The position numbers and the translations under genes are program-made. Positions 56,301-64,000 of a DNA stretch of 64,000 bases are shown here, piece by piece (the first letter of the stretch is position 1; every line of letters starts with the position of its first letter). The stretch is from NCBI GenBank assembly GCA_003342895.1, contig PTFA01000197.1, forward strand, positions 124,001-188,000. Reading direction: 5' to 3'. The DNA comes from Casuarius casuarius. Lineage: Eukaryota > Chordata > Aves > Casuariiformes > Casuariidae. The notes beneath the pieces are model-generated. The model was not told the DNA's origin, made no database searches, and saw only the letters and a list, made by a program, of their open reading frames with translations.

Positions 56301-59300
56301 AATGCTCACTCTCTCTACTGAGGTGAGGGGTTTTCCCCCTCCCAAATTCTTTCTTTACCACCAGTTTTTTGACACAATGGCACTGATTCAATCCCTGATT
56401 CAAAACCAGAAAGACAGACTGCCATTAAGCCGATACAAGTCATTGCAGCACTGCACTGCTGTGAATGAACTCAGAAGCTGGCCCACTGCGTGATACATGT
56501 GGATGTTTCCTCCTCCAGAAGAGAATCATGCCCCTGCAGTCACAGGAATCGTTTCCCTCTTTGTCAAGGAATTTAAAAGCAACCCTAGGAAAACAGAGAT
56601 CCTCCCTTCCCTTCTGTCATGCAACAGCAGCAGAAGGGAGAGGCCTTCCCAGCTCCTGACAGCCCTCTTCACTTTACTCCAGCACTCGGAGCTTGGAGGC
56701 ATTTTCCTTACTGGCTGCATCACCCACGGTGTTCAGTCCACTCTGTCTTGCCCTGGCCCTGCCCTGTCAATGCTCAGCCTCTCTTTTCTTCTCAGCTACA
56801 CTTCTCTGTTTTCCTTCTCCTCCCACTGCACCATGCATGGACCTTCTTGCTTTCCCTTCCCACCACTCCTCCCCCTCACTGGGAGACCAGTAGGGATACC
56901 ACAATCCTCCCTAGAAAGCCTTCCCTGGGCTTTTCATTCAGTGTGTTTGAGTATGCAATCTGCCTATTTGCTTTGCTCCTGTGCCGGGTCCTTTGCAGCC
57001 TTTGCCTTTCTTACCTTTCTAGGCTAGCACAGTCCCTTCCATAATACATGCAGAGCCCCTGACAGTTCGATGTTACTTAAATAGATGTATCCTGAGATCA
57101 AAAAAAATAGTATTGCAGAGGTTGAGAGGCAAGTACAGTTAGTCTTGATGCACCCACCAAGATCTTATCTCCTGCTGCAGAGGAAGACTTAAAACCTTCC
57201 CAGGACACCAGCGTCTATTCTAAGAAGAAAGCCCACTAAAGCCTTAAGTAGAGCTGACACCTGCCAACAGCCCATACGAGCAGCAGGTGAGAAGAAAAAT
57301 GTCCCATTCTCAAACCTCAACCATAGCATACATGGCATTTGTTCTTGTCTTGGCCTCTTAGCCAAGGTCTATTTCTGCAGCTGATGACACAGTCACAGTC
57401 CAGGCTGGTCATGCAGCTAATTCCCTTTGTCAGCACCAAATGAAAGGAGAACAATAAGGCATTCTCAACTCATGCAATTTCTTGGTGCTTGCAGGATTTT
57501 TTTTTGTTTCACTAACATGGTAAAACCTGTTGATGTAGCAATCGGTAGTGTGTACTGCGCAATACAGTGGCCACAGAGAGCAGAAGTAGAAATGAGCTAG
57601 GAGCAAAAGAAACCAATAAAGAAAACCTCCTTGTCTGCCAGAATGGATGAGAGTGAGACCTTCATGAGCAGGTAGAAAATACCACCAGCCACCACCTGTT
57701 TGATGTGGAATGGGAGAGGTTCTTGGGGAAAGTGACAGCTCAGATGAGGCAGCCAGGTCAGAAGTACCATTTGCACATTAGAAGCAAATGTCTTCAGCCA
57801 GGGTGTTTCCAACATAAAAAGGAAGAGACTGAGGCAAAGGTTAAAATAAGAGAAAATGAGATGCGAGTGCAGTCCCTTCATTCAAAAGCAGGGGAAGAGC
57901 TCCTCATTTGAGAGAGCTCTTCCGTCTCATCACACCCTCTCCTTTTGCTCCAGAGCATGGAAGAAAGTCAAATTTTCCCTGGTTCAGGTCTATATTCCCA
58001 GCACCAGACAATCTGCACTGCCTCTTGCAGGGGTTAAAAATCTCAGCCTGGGAATCACATTCAGTTCATCTAACAGTCCTTGGGAAGGCAAACACTTCTT
58101 GTTTAACTCAGCTGTTGAGAACTAGTTCACACTTCTCAGCCAGCTCTGAATGAGTTACCACTTACCCAGACTGGAAAAATCTCCTAATCTGCTGCAGAGA
58201 CCACAATGGGCTTTGACCAGAATCAACAACCTAAGCAAGGCAATCAAATACATTTCAATACTCCAAGACAGTATGAGATGCCATTCCACCCACTGCACAG
58301 AGGAATCACAGTTCATTCTTATCTCCCTCTCCAACATAAGGAAAGTGTGCAGTCCTTTTCACTCACTGGGACAAAACTGAATTCTAAAGACTACAAAAAT
58401 TATGGAGGGAATGGTCTCCTTATCTCATGCCCATATTCATTTTCTGTTCCTATTAAGAAACAAGGAAAGTTTGGGGCCTTACCAGATGTGGCAGGTGGGA
58501 TGTGGGGATGGGATGTGGGGAATGCCTTCCAGCATAGACCTCACTCATAATGCTGAAGTCCTGGAAGGGAGCTATTGCAAGTCCTGCCTGCTAAAGCTTT
58601 GTGCCACACTGCTCCTACACAAACACTATAAACCTGGGGCATTTTTGAACTCTGCACCCATCACCCAGTTTCAAAAGGTCAGTCAGACAGACTGTCCTAA
58701 GTGATTTTGGAAAAATCAGATGCAGATGCTTCTATGCGTTTTGTTCTTCATGCAGTTTACCAAAGCACTTTAGCATCTCAGGCTAGAGATCATCCCTGCC
58801 ACTAAAAAGAAATAAAATAGGATGTGCACAGGGAGAGTTACATCTTGCAGTGTTGGCTGTGATCCATTTTTTCCTACCACAGAGCTTGTAAAGTCAGCTT
58901 CCCTAAATACCAGAAGTCTAGCAGTCCTTGGGGGGACAGGAACATGACAACACAAATTAGAGAAATGACCAAAACCGTAAAGGTGTGACTTCCAAAATCT
59001 GCTTCCTCAGAACAGAAGGAATAAGGGAACCACTGGCATCTCCTCTCCAGTGGGTGAATGCTCCCATTTAAAGCTCTACAGGTTCATGCGTAACAAATGC
59101 ACTTTATCATATGGTTCTGAGATGTATCATACCTCTCTGCAAATTACTGTATCACATGGATAACCCCAGGATACACACACAAACACATCAGTTACACCAC
59201 TACAAAACAGTAGGAATCTTGTTGGTTTCGGCTTTTTAAACCCACACATTAGCTTAGGCTCAACTCCACCTCCTCCATGTCATGACTAGCGGAGTAGTAG

Positions 59301-60480
59301 TTAATGAACAGCATGGAGCATATCACCTCTGCTGTGCCCTGCAACAAACAAGCACGATGTGGCACACAGTAAATAACACATTTGGGAGAGAGGGAAAGGG
59401 TCAAATATCTTTAGGTGGAATTACATGATGTTTAGATTGGGGGGACATAATATACAATGTGTGTTTGCAGCTAGTTATCCAAAAAAGCTCACTTGAATAC
59501 CACATGTATATCATGTTGAATTTATACTTGAAGGCAACCCATGGGAACTCAGATACAAATCTCTCCCAGGCACAGATTCTGAAATCAAAGAAAAATGGGG
59601 TGAAAACAGTCTATTTCCTCTGGTACTCCCTTTCTAGAAACGATTTATTCTGGATGCTTCCAGCTGAGTCTGACCATGTCTCCCCCTCTCCTAACTAACT
59701 CCACACTTCATCTCCCCTCCTTATAGTCCATTACTTCTTTGAACAGGGCTTGCCAAAGCTTAATGTTTGTCTGTCTTATCTAATGTCACTGCTGATGCTC
59801 TTTTTGTTATACCAAGAACTACTGTTCATACACAGTAATGATGTCTGTGAATGTATGGGGCATGGCAAAACAAGCGGACATTAAGCAGCTGTAAGCAGCT
59901 TGTTTGAGAAGAACTGCAGCAAAGGCATGGCACGCGTGGGAAAGTTTCACCCTCTCATTGCCCGCAGAAATGCCAATCCAGATTCCCACAGCTTAAATTC
60001 TCCTCGTGGCTTCGACCTGACCACCTCCTATTAGTTGGCTGTAGGCATTCAGAAAAGCCTATGAAATCAGTGATGCTTAGGCCAAGGAACAAGATAAATT
60101 TTGTTGTAAGGATCTTAGGCAATTCAACTTAGCGTGTCAAACTGGCAAACGTGCTTTAGACTTTTGATCCCATGATGAGACTTTTCATGTTATGGGTTTT
60201 CTGTTGCAACCTGTGCTGTAAAAAACACACACCCTAAAGGGAGAAGTTGCCAGAGGCACACAGGAAAACTAGCCTCTTCTCTAGATGGGTGAATATGGCT
60301 CGTTCTCCCTCATGCACGCATAGAGGCCTATTAAGCTAACACTTCATCCATGGATGAACAGCTATGAAAATACGGCAAGTCTCATCAACTTAAAATGCTC
60401 TCCTATCTTTTCATATAGGTAGGAGGAAGCTGTGTATTCTCTCACTTCTACCCTGTCTCCCTGCCCAGAAGGACAAATGG
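53331..60480. other. Intergenic, no gene recognised
   Basis: Sequence without recognisable exons. Contains a (CAGA)n run at 55339-55363 and a 13-bp imperfect duplication (GGGATGTGGGGAT) near 58497-58521. The frame at 55671-56021 (ESDEDDGAPRPSV start) looks protein-like for a short stretch but matches nothing recognised. Confidence 0.6.
55339..55363. repeat. (CAGA)n microsatellite
   Basis: Six consecutive CAGA/ACAG units follow GGACTCCA. Confidence 0.9.
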
Positions 60481-60489
60481 ATGCAAGGA

Positions 60490-61010
60490 TAGAAATATTC
60501 CAAAAAAAAGCTACCAATTTTCTCAGTGGAACTTGAGCTCTCACTTGACCTCATAGTACCCTAATGTTAGGGGGACTCCCTCAGTTGCTTAACCATCATT
60601 TTGCCTACATGGAGCATTGCTCCCAAAGAGGAGTAGCTCTCTGCACTAGTGTTCACTTGGCACTTGCGGTTACCCGCTCTCATATCCAGCTTGACAGGTA
60701 TAGCAACAGGGAGGAAGCCAATTGCTAGCAGGATACCAGTGCTCCCCCAGTGCACAGTCACAGCTTTTGCGGTCTGTCCAGTGACTTTTGTTTACTCTGC
60801 TGGCTGGGCATCAACATTTCCAGATGAAGAGCATGGAAGAAACATCCTTGTGGGCAAGTTGTTGCTGATGCTGCAAAAGCCTGGTACTTTCCTGTGAAGC
60901 GTCTGATGCTGGCCATTACTTGACACAGCCTCCCAGGCCAGGGAGCAATTTGTACAAAATGAATTTGCTTTCTCTTGACAAACAATGCTTTGCTGGTCAC
61001 AGCTCACTTC
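60490..61010 (-). pseudogene. Possible decayed retrocopy with SDHD-like fragment
   Basis: On the minus strand, around 60760-60680, the frame reads AKAVTVHWGSTGILLAIGFL, then PVAIPV. This resembles the SDHD (succinate dehydrogenase cytochrome b small subunit) segment KAASxHWTSERxxxxxLLGLLPAAY, with a short deletion. It is followed by YSSLGAMLHVGK, which resembles YSLAAALTLHGH in the expected order. Other parts are frame-shifted and unconvincing and no poly-A tail was seen. The call rests on a few dozen residues and could be chance. Confidence 0.2.
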
Positions 61011-62492
61011 ATATTCAACTTCTTAGCAGACTCCACCATAGCTGCCCCATGTGAGTGTGCTTTGGACCAAGCTGTTATTGCTGATTGGTCCTAGACCAGA
61101 AATCCTGTGTGCGAGTGCACAGGCAGTGCCATGTGGCAGGTGGCCAGTCACTTGTGAATAGATCTGGGGCAAAGAGGATGCTCTGCCACAGCTGAACTCT
61201 GTTCCACAGAGCCCTTCCTTACAACGTTGTACTCCAGTATTTCATGCTAAACTGAAGATCCCTCACTCCAATAAACTGTGCTGGGGAAAGAGGGAAGGGC
61301 AGATGGGCTCTGCAGCACAATGCAAATGCCAGCTCCTTCTGCAGGCTAAGCAAATACATTTTCCTTTCCCTGGACATCTTATTGATGGATACCACCAAAA
61401 AAAGCACATTCTAACACATATGCATTATACTCTATCCTTGGGGAATAAAATCCTGTCTTTATTTGCCATCAGTGGCAAAATTCCCATGGGATTACCTAGG
61501 CATGGTGTCTTTGCCAACCATACATATGTGATCTTTTCTGCTGTTTCATCCACAGCTCCATTTTCAGGCTGGTTGCTATACTCTAAGATCAGCCTGGGAC
61601 CAGACCCATATCAATAAAACCAGAGCGGGGGAATAATATGAAAAACAGCAAGGTCTTCTAATCTGTGCAGACTTCAAAGAGCCGCAGCTTTCTCTGTTGA
61701 ATAAAAGCAATCTAATGTCCTCTTCATTAAAGAAGAAAAGGCCTTAGCCAGGTATTTTATTAGTATCTGCTCATCTCTTCCTGGGCCTCTGCAAAGGCAG
61801 GCTTGATTCCCTACAGTAGCAGATCACCAACTCTATCACAACATGGATCTCATTTTAACCCAGATGCTCTCTCATGAACTTCTTCCCCCCACACCCACAT
61901 CTCAGGCACATCCCCGCTCAATCTTGTCTGTAACATCCATGAGACAGCTACACCAGTCACTTCTCTGCAAACGTAGAGTATCTATTTTTAGAGGGCTTTA
62001 AATTGACAAGAAATGCTGACCTCAGAAAACTGTGAATCACAGTCTCCCTATTTCATCTTCCCTGCCTGCACTCTCTCTGTGGAAGCAAACCACCACCATC
62101 TGGCCAAGAAGTTGCTCCAGAGTTACCACCAGGCCAGACTGCCACATTTTGAGCACCTCTGTTCTTTGGTATATTCCCAAAAGTCTTGTCCATTCCCATC
62201 TCACAGGTCATATTTGCATTCCCTCCTACTGCCAACCTCGGTAACTTCTCCAAAGCAGCAGAGGGGTGGGGGATGTGGTGACTCATCCAGCCTCCCTATG
62301 CCCCTTACCAACCGTTTGTTTGTTTGAGTGAGTGAATTGTATTGTTTGAATCTCGTTGCCACATGTGTAACTATACGTCTTTTTTTGGCAACCAGAAGTT
62401 CAGTTTTATAAACAGATGCTGTTGTGGGCCTCTATTACTCAGCTGGATCAGTGTCAGTCTTTTTTCCAGGCTGTGGTCTCTGTGCTGCACAC

Positions 62493-62499
62493 TGAGTCA
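62493..62499 (+). promoter_or_regulatory. AP-1 consensus TGAGTCA
   Basis: A perfect TGAGTCA lies 300 bp upstream of a good splice donor at 62801. A single 7-mer is expected by chance every few kb, so this is only suggestive. Confidence 0.3.
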
Positions 62500-62773
62500 G
62501 ACGCAACCCAACAGATTTCTTTGAATCGCTGGTTTCCTCCCAGCGACTCTTGACTCCCTGCCAACAAAGCAAGGCGTAGCTTATTAATTTTTTTCTTCTC
62601 CCTCTCTTTAAAGGCAGACTGATTCATAGTAACTCCTTTAAAACAGAGTGGAAAGACACCACCCTTGCACACCACCAGAGGAAACTTAAACCACCACCAG
62701 GTCACTCCCCTTCACTACAGCTCTGTACTGCAGGACAACAGCACTGCAGCCCAGCACGCTCCTGCTTCCACAG

Positions 62774-62800
62774 GCGCCAGGACCGGCCCCAGCCCACACG
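62774..62800 (+). other. Possible untranslated exon end with strong donor
   Basis: A locally GC-rich stretch is bounded by CTTCCACAG and CACACG|GTAAGAG, a near-consensus donor. It could be a 27-nt exon, or the end of a longer first exon on the plus strand. EMP1, which lies on this side of GSG1 and on this strand in mammals, begins with a non-coding exon, so it is a candidate owner. No sequence identity to EMP1 was established. Confidence 0.25.
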
Positions 62801-63924
62801 GTAAGAGCTTCTCCCGAAAATTCTTAGCAACTTTACTCGCTTACTGGTGGCTGATCCTCTAAACCAACAGCTCCAGCCTGCTTTTCTCCCTTGCTCCGCC
62901 GGCTCTCTACAACTCAGCATTTGCGCTTGCTAAGGGACGCACCTTATCCTTTCAGTTTTTACTTTGAAATCCAGCTGCCTCACAGGGCAAAGTAATACTG
63001 CAAGGCGCTACGGCTGCAATCACAGATCACAGGCTACTGCAATGTTATTCTTGCCTCCAGGGCATGTGCAGTCGGGGCAAAGGCACCGAAAGCCCAACCT
63101 GAGCCAGCTGCGGCATAGGAGTTGCCACATTGTTTTTGAATGGCATTGCTTATAATCGTCGGAAAACGTCTCATTGAAATTAGGGCTGCAGGTTCCGCAC
63201 TTCTGGCTTTTGCCTCATATTTTTCTGCACATCTGTGTTTTTTCTCCCCCTCCATCAGCAGTTTGCCAAGCTTTACCTTCAAATAACAGTGATCATTCCA
63301 AGAGAAGTCTGAACAGCCCTAAAGGTGCAGGCACTGGGGTACAACAGAGAGGAGCTCTCTTTTTCTCTTTGCCTTGGGGTTTCAGCTCCTGAGCCTGAAG
63401 CCAAGCCTCAGTTCTTACTTAACCAATGACATGCAATCAGAAACGCATGCGATGCTTTCCTTGGCAGCACAGACCCTAGAGTGGGGAGCACTGAGAGGCG
63501 AAGTGAGGGAGAGGGTGGAATTGCTAAGAGCAGCATGGGCTGCACAACTGGGTATGGGGGGAAGCTCTGATGGAAAGTGTAGGATTGCACAGACTGGCAA
63601 TTTTCTCCATTCACCTGCCTTTTTCCATGCAATCTCCCCCTTCCTCCCTTCCCTTTTTCACCAATTCTCTAACTTCTTCTGTCTGCTGTGGTTTTTATCC
63701 TGCAGTCAAATTCCTGAACTATTTTTGAGGTGTGAGAAAGGGAGTGGAGCAAAGCCACTTTATTGGCACTAGGCTTTGGTTCCTGTTGCAGAAACCCAGC
63801 CCTCCCCTGCACAGTTTCATGGGTCCAAAAGAGATTGAAGAAGTATTGAGCTCAGTCCAGCTGGGAATCACTGGGGCTCGGGTTGGTGCTGTGGACAGTT
63901 CTATACAAATGGCTGGGAAGCTGA

Positions 63925-64000
63925 ACTGATCTTACCTTGTGGCAGTAGGATGCACTTAGTGACTTCTTGAGGTCCCTTCTGGCCCTATTGCTTGTGGCTC
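63925..64000 (+). mobile_element. CR1 3' fragment at window edge
   Basis: TAGTGACTTCTTGAGGTCCC, then TTCTGGCCCTATTGCTTGTG resembles the CR1 3' end (GATGACCTCTTGAGGTCCCTTCCAGCCCTA) in forward orientation, and would continue past the window. Confidence 0.55.

Noticed and set aside
57597..57881. Hydrophobic minus-strand frame of 94 codons, considered as an EMP1/claudin relative
   Set aside because: Lacks the claudin/PMP22 W-x-LxxC signature and any conserved EMP1 segment.
42300..64000. EMP1 coding exons expected by synteny
   Set aside because: No segment resembling its helices or first loop was found on the plus strand, so it is probably to the right of the window.

Overview
The window is vertebrate nuclear DNA, most likely from a bird. 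Two split genes with GT/AG introns, two CpG islands, poly(A) signals and CR1 retroposon fragments rule out a prokaryote or virus. The CR1 copy at about 15.13-15.40 kb carries the avian-style tail (repeated ATCATAGAATCACAGAA units), and older CR1 and MIR-like remnants are scattered through the rest. Single Ns and one 55-base N run mark a draft assembly.

Two protein-coding genes can be reconstructed completely, and they converge tail to tail. FAM234B (KIAA1467) is on the plus strand: 12 coding exons from 298 to 20470 (1,890 nt, 629 codons plus stop), with a CpG-island promoter at the left edge and a long 3' UTR ending near 23.03 kb. It is predicted to be a type II single-pass membrane protein with a beta-propeller-like ectodomain. 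GSG1 (germ cell associated 1, claudin/PMP22 superfamily) is on the minus strand: five coding exons from 32584 down to 23900 (942 nt, 313 codons plus stop). The order FAM234B(+)-GSG1(-) matches human 12p13.1, where EMP1 comes next. EMP1 coding exons were not recognised here and probably lie beyond the right edge.

Layout: 1-0.65 kb CpG island and FAM234B exon 1; 0.3-20.5 kb FAM234B exons and introns, the latter with CR1 and MIR-like repeats; 20.5-23.03 kb FAM234B 3' UTR containing a decayed copy of its own last coding exon; 23.03-23.9 kb gap-bearing convergent intergenic or 3' UTR sequence; 23.9-32.6 kb GSG1; 32.6-41 kb AT-rich sequence without recognisable genes; 41.03-42.25 kb a second, strong CpG island with a palindromic RFX X-box and three CACGTG E-boxes, possibly a distal GSG1 promoter or the start of an unannotated transcript; 42.3-64 kb non-coding sequence dominated by ancient CR1 remnants, with one possible decayed retrocopy (60.5-61.0 kb) and one possible plus-strand first exon (about 62.8 kb).

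The most useful leads are the duplicated and decayed FAM234B terminal exon, the orphan RFX-type CpG island, and a 198-bp tandem duplication in a GSG1 intron with lopsided divergence. No wholly new biological system was recognised. The long open frames in the CpG islands look like GC-driven shadows.
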